Source: Pontiellaceae bacterium
GTDB lineage: Bacteria > Verrucomicrobiota > Kiritimatiellia > Kiritimatiellales > Pontiellaceae
Direction: 5' to 3'
Assembly (NCBI GenBank): GCA_016937035.1
Contig: JAFGWS010000080.1
Coordinates: forward strand, 1 to 31,953
DNA length: 31,953 nucleotides
Below are positions 23,619 to 31,953 of this stretch, piece after piece. A program made the position numbers and the translations under genes. The notes beneath the pieces were generated by a model. The model was not told the DNA's origin. It worked only from the letters and a program-made list of their open reading frames with translations, and did no database searches. The first letter of the stretch is position 1; each line of letters begins with the position of its first letter.

Positions 23619-25337
23619 ATGGACGAAATGATAGAGCAACCTAAAAGTTTACTGGACTGTCTTCTGCAGGTTCGTCCCATTGAGTCCGGTGTTTTTGCTT
23701 CGGCTCAGCAGGGAGCGGAAGCCAAGCAAGTGCCTGTGGAAAAATATCTGCTGGAACAGGGCGTTGTTTCAGATGTGGATCTGGTGCTGGCAACCGCGTC
23801 TTATCTTGACGTCCGCCCCATATCCCTGGCGACCTTTACACCGGACTCTTCGTTAATTGAGTTGATGCCCAATGAAAAGTGGGTGGAGCTCAAGGTGATT
23901 CCGGTTTGTCGAATGGGCGGACAGCTTACGGTCGCGATGGCTGACCCTTTCGATATTGTCGGACGGGAAACGATAGCTTCAACGACAAAGCTGGAACTGG
24001 TTCCCCTCGTGGCGCTGGAACGTGAAATTGTGACGTTAACGGAGTCGCTCAAAGCCCCGTCAGGGCGGGCGCTTGAAGATATTCTGAAGGATATGGCCGA
24101 TGAAGGCGATGTTGAGGTTGAACAGAACCTGCTGGACAGCACAAATTTGGATGAGGATGTTGAGAATGCCGGAGAAGCTCCGGTTATCCGCATAACCAAT
24201 TCAATTCTGGTTGAGGCTCTGCGAAAACATGCATCGGATATTCATATTGAGCCGATGGAAAAAATGGTGCGTCTGCGTAATCGTATTGATGGTGTTCTCT
24301 ACGAGTCCCCGAGTCCTCCGAAAAATCTGCAGAATGCAATTATTTCCCGCCTGAAAATTATGGCGCAGCTGGATATTGCCGAGCGCCGGGTTCCTCAGGA
24401 CGGCCGCTTCAAAATTAAGGCATTAGGTAAAGAGGTCGATGTACGCGTCAGTATTCTCCCGACCGTTCACGGGGAAAAAGTGGTGATGCGTATTCTGGAC
24501 AAAACTGCTTTGGCTCCGAGTTTAGAGGCTTTGGGGTTGGATCAGCTTTCGTATGACAATTTTTCGTATGCGCTGGCGCAGCCTTACGGAATGATTCTGG
24601 TCACAGGACCGACCGGCAGCGGCAAGACTACAACGCTCTATTCTGCGCTTCAGGAACTCAATAAGACCCAAACCAACATTATTACGACGGAGAATCCGGT
24701 TGAATATCAGCTCCATGGTATCAATCAGGTTCAGATTAATCCCCGCGTTGGACTGACGTTTGCAGCCGCTCTGCGTTCCATTCTGCGTCAGGACCCGGAT
24801 GTGGTTATGGTGGGGGAAATTCGTGATGCAGAAACGGCCACCATTGCGGTGGAGGCCGCGTTGACGGGTCATATGGTTCTCAGTACGCTCCACACCAATG
24901 ATGCTGCAGGTGCAATTGCGCGTTTGACGGATATGGGCATTGAGCCCTTTATGTTGGCTTCTTCGGTTTTGTTGACACAGGCTCAACGCCTTTACCGCAA
25001 GCTTTGTCCGGTGTGTAAGAGAGAGATCGACTTGCCGGTGGAGATTTTAAAGAAGAACCGAATTGACCCGGCGCGGCTGGAGGGGGGACAGTTATATGCA
25101 AAAGCGGGTTGCCCAAAGTGTAACGGCTTGGGGTATAAGGGCCGAGGAGCATTAATGGAAATTTTGTTGGTCGATGAGGTGATTCGTAAGACCATCCTTC
25201 AGAGTCCCGAAGCAGATGCAATTGCCAAAGTTGCCATCGGAAATGGAATGAAAACGTTGCGGGAGGTCGGAATTGACCGTTTACGTGACGGAATGACATC
25301 TATCGAAGAAATTTTACGGGTTACGAGTGATCAGTGA
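23619..25337 (+). CDS. pilB: PilB/GspE-type assembly ATPase
   Basis: 572 aa. It powers type IV pilus extension or type II secretion at the inner membrane. The N-terminal MshEN-like domain (about 10-150) precedes the ATPase core: Walker A GPTGSGKT (330-337), Asp box 'TTENPVEY', Walker B 'DPDVVMVGEIRD' (392-403), His box 'TLHTNDAAGAIARL' and a tetra-Cys zinc site Cys463, 466, 498, 501 typical of PilB/GspE rather than PilT. The PilC-like gene follows after 21 bases. Start choice is uncertain because the Shine-Dalgarno is weak. PilB versus GspE cannot be settled without the rest of the system, which is not in the window. Confidence 0.9.
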   Translation: MDEMIEQPKSLLDCLLQVRPIESGVFASAQQGAEAKQVPVEKYLLEQGVVSDVDLVLATASYLDVRPISLATFTPDSSLIELMPNEKWVELKVIPVCRMGGQLTVAMADPFDIVGRETIASTTKLELVPLVALEREIVTLTESLKAPSGRALEDILKDMADEGDVEVEQNLLDSTNLDEDVENAGEAPVIRITNSILVEALRKHASDIHIEPMEKMVRLRNRIDGVLYESPSPPKNLQNAIISRLKIMAQLDIAERRVPQDGRFKIKALGKEVDVRVSILPTVHGEKVVMRILDKTALAPSLEALGLDQLSYDNFSYALAQPYGMILVTGPTGSGKTTTLYSALQELNKTQTNIITTENPVEYQLHGINQVQINPRVGLTFAAALRSILRQDPDVVMVGEIRDAETATIAVEAALTGHMVLSTLHTNDAAGAIARLTDMGIEPFMLASSVLLTQAQRLYRKLCPVCKREIDLPVEILKKNRIDPARLEGGQLYAKAGCPKCNGLGYKGRGALMEILLVDEVIRKTILQSPEADAIAKVAIGNGMKTLREVGIDRLRDGMTSIEEILRVTSDQ

Positions 25338-25358
25338 GCGCGGGAGAGGATATTCATC

Positions 25359-26447
25359 ATGGCGAAAAAAAACGCAGTTAAGGGAGGGCGTCCTATTGTT
25401 AAAGGTGCCCGAAAGATCAGGCTGAAGGAGCTTTCGATTTTCACCCGTCAGATTTCGGCTATGTTGGGTGCAGGCATGCCGTTGGTGCAGTCGCTGGCTG
25501 CTATGGAAGATCAGACTTCGAACAAAAATTTCAAGCCGGTTATTGCCGGGGTGCGGGCACGGGTTGAGGGCGGAACGATGTATTCCGAGGCATTAGCCTA
25601 TTATCCGAGCATTTTTAATGAACTTTACATCAGTATGATGCGCGCCGGAGAGGTGGGGGGTATTTTGCCGGAAACGTGTGGGCGTGTGGCGAGCTTTCTG
25701 GAAGCGAGCAATCGGCTGCGGGCTAAAGTCAAGTCCGCCATGATGTATCCGAGCATCGTGATGTGTGTGGCCATATCGCTGGCGACGCTGTTGATCGTGT
25801 TTGTGGTTCCTATTTTTGCGAATATGTTTGGAGATTTTGGAGGTCAGCTTCCCCCTATGACACAGGGATTGCTGGATTTCAGTAATTTGCTGAAAAAGTT
25901 TTGGTGGATGGTGCTTCTGGGAGGCTTTGCATTGGGTTTTGGGTTTCGTTCTTACAAAAAAACGGACCGGGGACAGTATAATATCCACTTATTTATTTTG
26001 CGCTTTCCTGTTTTGGGGAAGCTCGCCACCAAAATTGCCGTGAGCCGCTTTGCCTCCACGTTTTCTCAGTTGCTGCATAGTGGTGTGCAGATTATGGAAT
26101 CGCTGGAGATTGTCGGTTTGGCCACCGGGAATCGAGTAATCGGCGATTCGCTGATCGCAGCGCGAAAGACGATTCAGGAAGGTCAGCCGCTTTCTTCAGT
26201 GCTGGAACTCAATCCCTTTTATCCGCGTATGCTGGTTCACATGCTGTCTGCGGGAGAAAAAACCGGACAGGTTGAAGAGATGATGGATAAAGTTTCTTCC
26301 TTTTACGACAATGAAGTTGAAACCTCACTTGCCGGACTCACTTCGATGATCGAGCCGTTGCTCATGGTCTTCATTGGTGTGGTTATCGGAACGATTGTTA
26401 TCGCGATGTTCCTTCCGATCTTCAAAATGAGCGAATTGGTCATGTGA
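25359..26447 (+). CDS. pilC: PilC/GspF-type inner-membrane platform protein
   Basis: 362 aa. Two T2SSF domains: 'LSIFTRQISAMLGAGMPLVQSL' opens the first and 'SRFASTFSQLLHSGVQIMESLEIV' the second, with membrane helices at about 133-155, 177-195 and the C-terminal 'LLMVFIGVVIGTIVIAMFLPIF'. It is the platform on which the ATPase works to assemble pilin subunits. The start at 25359 has GGAGAGG upstream. It is co-directional with the ATPase gene. No pilin gene is within the window. Confidence 0.9.
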   Translation: MAKKNAVKGGRPIVKGARKIRLKELSIFTRQISAMLGAGMPLVQSLAAMEDQTSNKNFKPVIAGVRARVEGGTMYSEALAYYPSIFNELYISMMRAGEVGGILPETCGRVASFLEASNRLRAKVKSAMMYPSIVMCVAISLATLLIVFVVPIFANMFGDFGGQLPPMTQGLLDFSNLLKKFWWMVLLGGFALGFGFRSYKKTDRGQYNIHLFILRFPVLGKLATKIAVSRFASTFSQLLHSGVQIMESLEIVGLATGNRVIGDSLIAARKTIQEGQPLSSVLELNPFYPRMLVHMLSAGEKTGQVEEMMDKVSSFYDNEVETSLAGLTSMIEPLLMVFIGVVIGTIVIAMFLPIFKMSELVM

Positions 26448-26629
26448 GTTTCGTTTATTCGATTTTTTCATATTTGCGAAATTCCGATCTTGCGCCTGAC
26501 GCCTATTCGATCTAAAACGATCTGATTTCAATTCAGGTCAGTTCGATTGGATGGTTTGTCGGATAAACCTGATCCTGAGCGGGAATCCCGGTTAATGAAG
26601 AGACCGATAATTGAGAGAGGGGTTGTACG

Positions 26630-28021
26630 ATGGCTAAAATTTTAATGGCGGACGACGATCCGACTATACTTAGTTTGCTGAATAAGATTCTGACGTCAAA
26701 GGGCTACGAGGTTCAGCTGGCTGAAAACGGAAGTGCTGCCGAACATTTACTGCAAACGGAGCAGTTTGATCTGCTGATCTCCGATATCAAAATGGAACCG
26801 ATCGACGGAATGCAGCTGTTGAAAAGAACCAATCAGATGCGTCCGCATATTGCGGTGATTATGCTGACAGCCTACGCAACCGTTGCGACGGCGGTTGAAG
26901 CCATGAAAGAGGGCGCTTTTGATTATATTCCTAAACCGTTTAAAATTGATGAGCTGCTTGAGACGGTTGGACGAGCGTTGGAATATCAGAGGGCTTTGTC
27001 TGATCATGCGCATGGCATGCTGGGGAATGAGCCTAAAAAGTTTTTCGGCAACATTGTCGCGGTCAGCGATCAGATGGTGAATGTCTGCGAAATGATTAAA
27101 CGCGTTGCCCCGACGAAAACCACCATCATGATTACCGGCGAAAGCGGAACCGGGAAAGAGCTGGTGGCGGAGGCGATTCACAGTTTCAGTGCACGATCTT
27201 CCGGCCCCTTTATTCCGGTCAACTGTGCGGCGCTTCCGGAAACATTGATCGAATCCGAGCTCTTCGGCCACGTCAAAGGGGCATTCACGGGGGCAACTGC
27301 CAGCAAAGAAGGGTTATTTGAGGCGGCCAAAGGCGGTACGATTTTTCTCGACGAAGTGAACTCGATCCCGCTCCCGCTACAGTCCAAGTTGCTGCGTGCT
27401 ATTCAGAACAAGCGTATTCGTAAGGTCGGCGGAACAGAGGAGTTTGATGTGGATGTCCGCATCCTTGCGGCCTCGAACCGAAGCTTGGAGGTGATGGTTA
27501 AGGACGGTACATTCCGGGAGGACTTGTTTTATCGACTGAGTGTGATTTCCATTGATATCCCGCCGCTGAAACAACGTATGGAGGATGTGCTTCCGCTCGC
27601 GCGGCATTTTATTGAAAAAGAGTCTGAGGTTGGGGGGGATGTTCCAGAGATTGATGAAACAGTGCGCGCGATTTTTCAGCATTATTCGTGGCCGGGTAAT
27701 GTGCGCGAGCTGCAGAACGTGATTCAGCACTGTCTCACTTTCCAAAAAGACAATCAGATTACGAAAGACACCTTGCCGGCAAAATTGATCATTTCCTATG
27801 AAGAGGAAGATCCCGGATCTATATCAGGACCTACAGGAGGTCAAGACGAGTTTGGGAAAGGAAAGTCACTGAAGGCCTTTTTAAGGGCGAAGGAGAAAGA
27901 ATATCTCAAAACGGTGATTGAGGCGATGGGCGGCGATAAAGCGGCTGCCGCGAAGGAACTCGACATTAGTCTGGCCACTCTATATCGAAAACTTCCGGAG
28001 GAGGAGCAGGGCGTAGAATAA
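26630..28021 (+). CDS. Sigma-54-dependent response regulator (NtrC/PilR type)
   Basis: 463 aa. The receiver domain (1-120) has acidic Asp8/Asp9, phospho-acceptor Asp52, Thr80 and Lys102. The AAA+ domain (about 138-375) has Walker A GESGTGKE (170-177), the sigma-54 contact loop GAFTGA (217-222), and 'IFLDEV' Walker B. A Fis-type helix-turn-helix ends the protein ('GGDKAAAAKELDISLATLYRKL'). It activates transcription from -24/-12 promoters once phosphorylated. Position after the pil genes suggests a PilR-like role, but no sensor kinase is adjacent. The start has GAGAGGGG seven bases upstream, after a 182-base gap with no obvious features. Confidence 0.9.
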   Translation: MAKILMADDDPTILSLLNKILTSKGYEVQLAENGSAAEHLLQTEQFDLLISDIKMEPIDGMQLLKRTNQMRPHIAVIMLTAYATVATAVEAMKEGAFDYIPKPFKIDELLETVGRALEYQRALSDHAHGMLGNEPKKFFGNIVAVSDQMVNVCEMIKRVAPTKTTIMITGESGTGKELVAEAIHSFSARSSGPFIPVNCAALPETLIESELFGHVKGAFTGATASKEGLFEAAKGGTIFLDEVNSIPLPLQSKLLRAIQNKRIRKVGGTEEFDVDVRILAASNRSLEVMVKDGTFREDLFYRLSVISIDIPPLKQRMEDVLPLARHFIEKESEVGGDVPEIDETVRAIFQHYSWPGNVRELQNVIQHCLTFQKDNQITKDTLPAKLIISYEEEDPGSISGPTGGQDEFGKGKSLKAFLRAKEKEYLKTVIEAMGGDKAAAAKELDISLATLYRKLPEEEQGVE

Positions 28022-28037
28022 GCTCCGCTCCTTATTC

Positions 28038-28066
28038 AGCCCCGTTTGAACGGGGCTTTTTCTTTT
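28038..28066 (+). terminator. Rho-independent terminator
   Basis: AGCCCCGT pairs with ACGGGGCT around TTGA (8-bp stem, GC-rich) and is followed by TTTTCTTTT. It lies 17 bases after the response-regulator stop and should end that transcript. It ends only three bases before the fni start codon at 28070. Confidence 0.88.
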
Positions 28067-28069
28067 ATT

Positions 28070-29098
28070 ATGGAATCGATTAACCAACGCAAAACGGATC
28101 ACGTTCAAATTGCTTTCGCCGATCAGGGAATTGATCGGCGGAAGTCTTATTTTGATCGGATTCATTTAACTCATCGAGCATTGCCGGAGCTGGATCTTGC
28201 CTCGGTGGATTCGTCGATCAACTTTCTCGGTAAGCGGTTATCCTTCCCTCTGCTGATTTCGTCAATGACCGGCGGCGCCGATGAAGAGCTGATAAAGATT
28301 AACCGGAATCTGGCCGTTGCCGCCGAGGCGGAGGGCGTGGCGCTGGCGGTGGGGTCGCAGCGCGTTTTGTTTTTGGAGCCCGCCGCGCAGGAAAGTTTTG
28401 CACTGCGGCGCTATGCCCCGTCAACGGTGCTTTTGGGTAATCTCGGCGCAGTCCAGTTGAATGTAGGAATGGACCTTCAGCATTGCGAAACTTCGCTAAG
28501 CGTGCTGGATGCGGACGGCTTGTTTCTCCACCTGAATCCGCTTCAGGAAGCAATTCAGCTGGAGGGCGATACCAATTTCGGCGGGTTGCATGAGCGAATC
28601 GGCGAGATGGTGAGGCGGCTCAGTAAGCCGGTGATCGTGAAAGAGGTCGGTGCGGGACTTTCGTCGGCGGATGTTGAACTTCTTCGTGCGGCGGGGGTCA
28701 AGTATATCGACGTTGCCGGAAGCGGCGGCACTTCGTGGAGCATGGTGGAAAGCCGTCGGAGCACGGAACCAGAGCTGGGCGAACTGTTTGCGGATTGGGG
28801 CCTTCCGACCCCGCTGGCACTGCGAAAGCTGAAGAAGTTCCGTCCGGAGCTGACATTGTTGGCTTCCGGCGGAATCCGAAACGGGATTGATATGGTGAAG
28901 AGCATGGCGCTCGGGGCAACACTGTGCGGTATCGCGCGGCCTTTTCTGCGGCCGGCGTGCGAGTCGGTCGACGCGGTGCGTGTGGTGATTCAGCGGTTGC
29001 GGCGCGAGTTTATTACGGCCATGTTTTTGTTGGGGGCTGGATCGACGAAAGATTTGTTAGGGAACGAGGAGCTTATTCTTGATGAACATTGGAATTGA
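28070..29098 (+). CDS. fni: Type 2 isopentenyl-diphosphate isomerase
   Basis: 342 aa. FMN- and Mg-dependent interconversion of IPP and DMAPP in the cytoplasm. Family hallmarks: N-terminal 'NQRKTDHVQ', 'SSMTGGADEELIKINRNLA' (65-83), 'AVGSQR' (93-98), 'LHLNPLQEAIQ' (153-163; Gln159/Glu160 region), 'VKEVGAGLS' and the FMN-binding 'DVAGSGGTSW' (214-223). Start ATG 28070 is set by the conserved N-terminal motif. No Shine-Dalgarno is seen and a terminator sits immediately before. It overlaps mvaS by 17 bases. It supplies DMAPP for prenyl chain synthesis and, with mvaS and mvk, marks use of the mevalonate route. Confidence 0.93.
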   Translation: MESINQRKTDHVQIAFADQGIDRRKSYFDRIHLTHRALPELDLASVDSSINFLGKRLSFPLLISSMTGGADEELIKINRNLAVAAEAEGVALAVGSQRVLFLEPAAQESFALRRYAPSTVLLGNLGAVQLNVGMDLQHCETSLSVLDADGLFLHLNPLQEAIQLEGDTNFGGLHERIGEMVRRLSKPVIVKEVGAGLSSADVELLRAAGVKYIDVAGSGGTSWSMVESRRSTEPELGELFADWGLPTPLALRKLKKFRPELTLLASGGIRNGIDMVKSMALGATLCGIARPFLRPACESVDAVRVVIQRLRREFITAMFLLGAGSTKDLLGNEELILDEHWN

Positions 29099-30254
29099 TC
29101 GAATCGCTTTCTATACCTCGCATTATTATGTGGATCTGAAAATGTTGGCGGAGGCACGTTCCGTCGATGTCGATAAGTTCTACAAGGGGATCGGACAGGA
29201 GAAGATGGGGATTCCTCCGCCGGATGAAGATGTGGTTACGCTCGGTGCCAGCGCGGCTTGGCCGATGATGCGAGACGGTCTGCTGAACGATGTGGAGCTT
29301 CTTCTTTTTGCTACCGAGAGCGGGATTGATCAGTCGAAGGCGGCGGGAGTGTATGTACACGGGTTGTTGGAAATGCAGCCGCGCTGTCGAGTGGTTGAAC
29401 TGAAGCAGGCGTGTTACAGCGGAACGGCAGCACTTCAGATGGCGATCGGATTTATTGCGCGTAATCCCGGTAAAAAGGCCTTAGTGATTGCTTCCGATGT
29501 GGCCCGTTATGAACTGGGAAGTCCCGGTGAGGCCACTCAGGGCTGCGGGGCCGTGGCCATGTTGATTGCAGAAAATCCGCAACTGGTCGTCATCGAGCCG
29601 GAGAGCGGCTGCTATACCGAAGATGTAATGGATTTCTGGCGCCCAAATTATCGCTCCGAAGCGCTGGTCGATGGAAAATATTCCACCATGGTCTATATTC
29701 ACGCGCTTTTGGAATCGTGGGCGCAGTACGCCGATCTGACCGGGCGGACGCTCAGCGATTTTGATCGGTTCTGCTATCACATTCCCTTTACAAAAATGGC
29801 CGAGAAAGCGCATCAGAAGCTATGCCGAAAGCTGAAGGTTCCCCTTGATCCAGAGCAGATGTACTATTTGCTGGAGGATTCGCTGCGTTACAGCCGCATC
29901 ACCGGAAACTGCTACGCCGGGTCCATGTATGTGGGGCTGGCCTCGCTGCTGGACACAACGACTGCGGATCTTTCCGGGAACCGTATTGGTTTTTACAGCT
30001 ACGGTTCGGGGTGCGTTGGTGAATTTTTCAGTGGTGTGGTGCAGCCGGGATACCGTGAATTTCTTTATGCCGATGAACATCAGAATATGCTGGATAATCG
30101 GACGGAATTAACTTATCAACAATACGAAGACATCTTTAATTATGCGGTGCCGACGGATGGTGGGGAGTATGTTTTTCCGCAATACCGAACCGGACCTTTT
30201 CGGTTTTCGGGGATCAGTCAGCACAAACGTGAGTATGAGTCGTTGATGGAGTAG
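29082..30254 (+). CDS. mvaS: Hydroxymethylglutaryl-CoA synthase
   Basis: 390 aa. Condenses acetyl-CoA with acetoacetyl-CoA to HMG-CoA, the committed entry to the mevalonate pathway. The catalytic residues sit at the positions known from bacterial enzymes: Glu79 (FATES), Cys111 (KQACYSG) and His233 (YHIPFTKMA). The start ATG 29082 overlaps the fni end and has GAGGAG about 10 bases upstream; a TTG one codon earlier is not needed. Full length for the family. Confidence 0.95.
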   Translation: MNIGIDRIAFYTSHYYVDLKMLAEARSVDVDKFYKGIGQEKMGIPPPDEDVVTLGASAAWPMMRDGLLNDVELLLFATESGIDQSKAAGVYVHGLLEMQPRCRVVELKQACYSGTAALQMAIGFIARNPGKKALVIASDVARYELGSPGEATQGCGAVAMLIAENPQLVVIEPESGCYTEDVMDFWRPNYRSEALVDGKYSTMVYIHALLESWAQYADLTGRTLSDFDRFCYHIPFTKMAEKAHQKLCRKLKVPLDPEQMYYLLEDSLRYSRITGNCYAGSMYVGLASLLDTTTADLSGNRIGFYSYGSGCVGEFFSGVVQPGYREFLYADEHQNMLDNRTELTYQQYEDIFNYAVPTDGGEYVFPQYRTGPFRFSGISQHKREYESLME

Positions 30255-30257
30255 ACG

Positions 30258-31262
30258 ATGAAAGCAATAGCGCCCGGAAAGTTAATTCTCAGCGGGGAGC
30301 ATTCGGTGGTGTACGGGAAGCCGGCCATCGCGATGGCGATCGACCGCAGTGCGGTGTTTGAACTCGCTCCTCATGCTTCCGATCAAATCTGCTTTGATTT
30401 GCCTGGGAGCACAGGGGGAGAATCGTTCACGCTGATGGCGCTGCGCGATCTCAAACGCCGCGTGGAGAAGAAATATCACGAATTTCAACGAGGCGAAATC
30501 GGGATTAGCTATGTCCTTGCCGCACCGGCGGATCTGTTCCGCTTCGCTTTCATCAATACGCTCGACGGCCTTCACCGCAAACTCGATTCCGGGCTGGTCC
30601 TTAAACTTCGATCCAGCATTCCGATGGGCTGCGGCCTTGGCTCTTCGGCGGCTACTGTACTCAGCGAGCTTCGGGCGATGGGGCATTATCTGCGCATCGA
30701 CTTTAAGCCGGAGTGGTATTATGAATTCAGTCTGGAAGCTGAAAAGCTGCAACATGGAAACCCGAGCGGAGTCGATTCCTATATTTCACTCCACGGCGGA
30801 TGCGCCCGTTTTGAGCAGGGTTCAGCGCGCTCCATGGCGCTACCGCGCATGAAAATGTTTTTGGTGCATACCGGTATTCCTCAAACAACCACCGGCGAAT
30901 GTGTGATGGCCGTAGAGCGTGGATTCCGCAACAGCGAAATTTGGAGCGAGTTTGAGGCAGTAACCAACGCGTTTGAAGAAGCGATTCAACGCAATGATGT
31001 GCATCAGGTGCGTTCTCTGGTCCGCGAAAATAACCGTTTACTCATCGCCATTGGTGTCGTTCCTCCCGCTGTTCAGCAGTTTATTCGCGAAATAGAAGCG
31101 TGGGGCGGGGCAGCCAAAATCTGCGGCGCCGGAGCTGTCTCCGGGGAAAACGGCGGTGTGGTGTTGGTATTGGCTGACGAAAAGCCATCCGAAATCTGCG
31201 CAAAATACGGCTACCACGTTTCTCCTGTTCGAGGAGATCCGCTCGGAACCCGCATGGTGTGA
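30258..31262 (+). CDS. mvk: Mevalonate kinase (GHMP family)
   Basis: 334 aa. Phosphorylates mevalonate with ATP. GHMP motifs: 'APGKLILSGEHSVVYGKPAIA' (5-25; Lys8, Glu14-His15), the ATP loop 'PMGCGLGSSAA' (122-132), catalytic Asp173 in 'GNPSGVDSY', and 'KICGAGAVSGENGGVV' near the C-terminus. It follows mvaS by 3 bases with GGAG upstream. The 'GEHSVVYG' segment favours mevalonate kinase over galactokinase or homoserine kinase. HMG-CoA reductase, phosphomevalonate kinase and diphosphomevalonate decarboxylase are not in the window. Confidence 0.9.
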   Translation: MKAIAPGKLILSGEHSVVYGKPAIAMAIDRSAVFELAPHASDQICFDLPGSTGGESFTLMALRDLKRRVEKKYHEFQRGEIGISYVLAAPADLFRFAFINTLDGLHRKLDSGLVLKLRSSIPMGCGLGSSAATVLSELRAMGHYLRIDFKPEWYYEFSLEAEKLQHGNPSGVDSYISLHGGCARFEQGSARSMALPRMKMFLVHTGIPQTTTGECVMAVERGFRNSEIWSEFEAVTNAFEEAIQRNDVHQVRSLVRENNRLLIAIGVVPPAVQQFIREIEAWGGAAKICGAGAVSGENGGVVLVLADEKPSEICAKYGYHVSPVRGDPLGTRMV

Positions 31263-31297
31263 ATACCAGGCTTTTCGAGTCCCATTATGCTGGATGA

Positions 31298-31672
31298 TCA
31301 GTACGACGATTGAATCGTACGTGACCCATAATCGACATCCACGATGATATTCTCGGAATCAACATAATAGTGCTGGTAACGCAGGCGGGTGTATGCGCTC
31401 CCTTTGTAGGTCACCGACTCCGTTCTCGTGGGGTATCCTTTTTCATTCTTTGAGACGACGGTCTTGACCGTTCTGTCGGGAAATTGCGATGTAGTTACTT
31501 CTTCGTAGACCCAGACGGTCTTGTCCTCAAATTCTTCTTTTCGATCAGGAAAACCCAGCGTTCTGACAAGATAGCCCGTATCTTTCCCGATGGCCAATTG
31601 CATCTTTTCGTAGGTGCTTACACATCCGGAAAGTAGGCTTGCAAGAAATAGAATCAGTGCTGTTTGTTTCAT
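31298..31672 (-). CDS. Small lipoprotein, possibly BamE/SmpA-like
   Basis: 124 aa from ATG 31672 (AAGGAAGG upstream). The signal MKQTALILFLASLLSGC has a lipobox LLSGC, so Cys17 is lipidated and the protein is anchored in a membrane. 'LAIGKDTGYLVRTLGFPDRKEEFEDKTVWVYEE' resembles the SmpA/OmlA pattern (helix, G-x-P, then W-x-Y), but similarity is weak. It is convergent with mvk. The open frame continues upstream into the tRNA and is not coding there. Confidence 0.75.
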   Translation of the reverse strand: MKQTALILFLASLLSGCVSTYEKMQLAIGKDTGYLVRTLGFPDRKEEFEDKTVWVYEEVTTSQFPDRTVKTVVSKNEKGYPTRTESVTYKGSAYTRLRYQHYYVDSENIIVDVDYGSRTIQSSY

Positions 31673-31848
31673 TTTACCTTCCTTTCTCCATGGGGAAAAA
31701 GCGGAAAAATTTATATTATCGCGCCGCAGAGGACGATTAATCGTCCTTATCTGCTGACGAATAGAAACATATTCTCGAAGGAAGTAACCATTCTTTTTGC
31801 GGACATATTCACCGGAGTGCCAAGCCATCCAAAAAGTGTAGAGGAAGA
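31673..31848. other. Intergenic region with extended palindrome
   Basis: No gene. A perfect 16-base palindrome GGACGATTAATCGTCC occurs at 31731-31746, extended by GCAGA before it and TCTGC after it. It lies between tRNA-Val and the lipoprotein gene. It could be a tRNA transcript terminator without a T-run, or an operator; the sequence does not decide. Confidence 0.4.
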
Positions 31849-31925
31849 TGGTGGGCGATAGAGGACTCGAACCTCCGACCCCTACCATGTCAAGGTAGTG
31901 CTCTAACCAACTGAGCTAATCGCCC
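31849..31925 (-). tRNA. tRNA-Val (GAC)
   Basis: The minus strand folds as a full cloverleaf: acceptor GGGCGAT/ATCGCCC, D-arm TAGCTCAGTTGGTTAGAGCA, anticodon arm CTACC-TTGACAT-GGTAG with anticodon GAC (valine), T-arm GGAGG-TTCGAGT-CCTCT. Discriminator A is followed by an encoded CCA. 77 nt with CCA. Confidence 0.96.
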
Positions 31926-31953
31926 TCAAAAAGAAGCCCGGAATATACGGATC

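Noticed and set aside
23619..28021. Complete type II secretion or type IV pilus system
   Set aside because: Only the ATPase, platform protein and a regulator are present; no pilin, prepilin peptidase or secretin is in the window.

Overview
The window most likely comes from a member of the PVC superphylum, with Kiritimatiellota/Verrucomicrobiota as the best guess. The guess rests on inference: many PQQ-like beta-propeller proteins of the 'DWPxxRGP' type, a GxxExxY protein, an SHD1-like secreted protein and a bacterial mevalonate route. No rRNA or marker gene is present to settle it.

Region 1 (153-22293, all minus strand) reads as one very long transcription unit of 17 linked genes, read from high to low coordinates. 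Its front half (22293 to about 11300) is tightly packed, mostly with ATGA or TAATG stop/start overlaps. It encodes a secreted PQQ-like propeller, a two-cluster ferredoxin, a radical SAM/SPASM enzyme, a DUF116-polyprenyl synthase fusion, a small terpenoid-barrel protein, a squalene-hopene-cyclase-like protein with the catalytic DxDD motif, two more PQQ-like propellers, an NHL-type propeller, and a previously hidden 58-aa Cys-rich small protein. The back half (about 11300 to 153) encodes a four-cluster exported ferredoxin, a NapH/NosR-like membrane Fe-S protein, a membrane-anchored propeller, a NuoE-NuoF fusion, a 2Fe-2S/GltD-like flavoprotein lacking its NAD(P)H domain, a GT4 glycosyltransferase and a last propeller. 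In sum, an isoprenoid-cyclising module is joined to a cytoplasm-to-periplasm electron-transfer module. I do not recognise it as a described pathway, and it is the strongest candidate here for an undescribed system.

The back half is punctuated by a family of inverted-repeat elements with ends GACCGC(A/T)AAGACGC, lying in almost every gene junction. One copy (4791-5274) carries an intact GxxExxY gene. Three tandem copies beside it (4243-4752) look like internally deleted derivatives. Other copies have been absorbed into coding sequence: one supplies the start codon and signal-peptide n-region of the NapH-like protein, another the tail of the glycosyltransferase.

Region 2 (22549-28066) holds a secreted SHD1-like protein (minus) and, on the plus strand, PilB- and PilC-type type IV pilus/type II secretion genes and a sigma-54 response regulator, closed by a clear terminator.

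Region 3 (28070-31262, plus) is a mevalonate-pathway operon: type 2 IPP isomerase, HMG-CoA synthase and mevalonate kinase. It would provide the IPP/DMAPP that the prenyl synthase and cyclase of region 1 consume. The terminator of region 2 ends only a few bases before the fni start codon, which is unusual. The window closes with a small lipoprotein and tRNA-Val(GAC), both minus.
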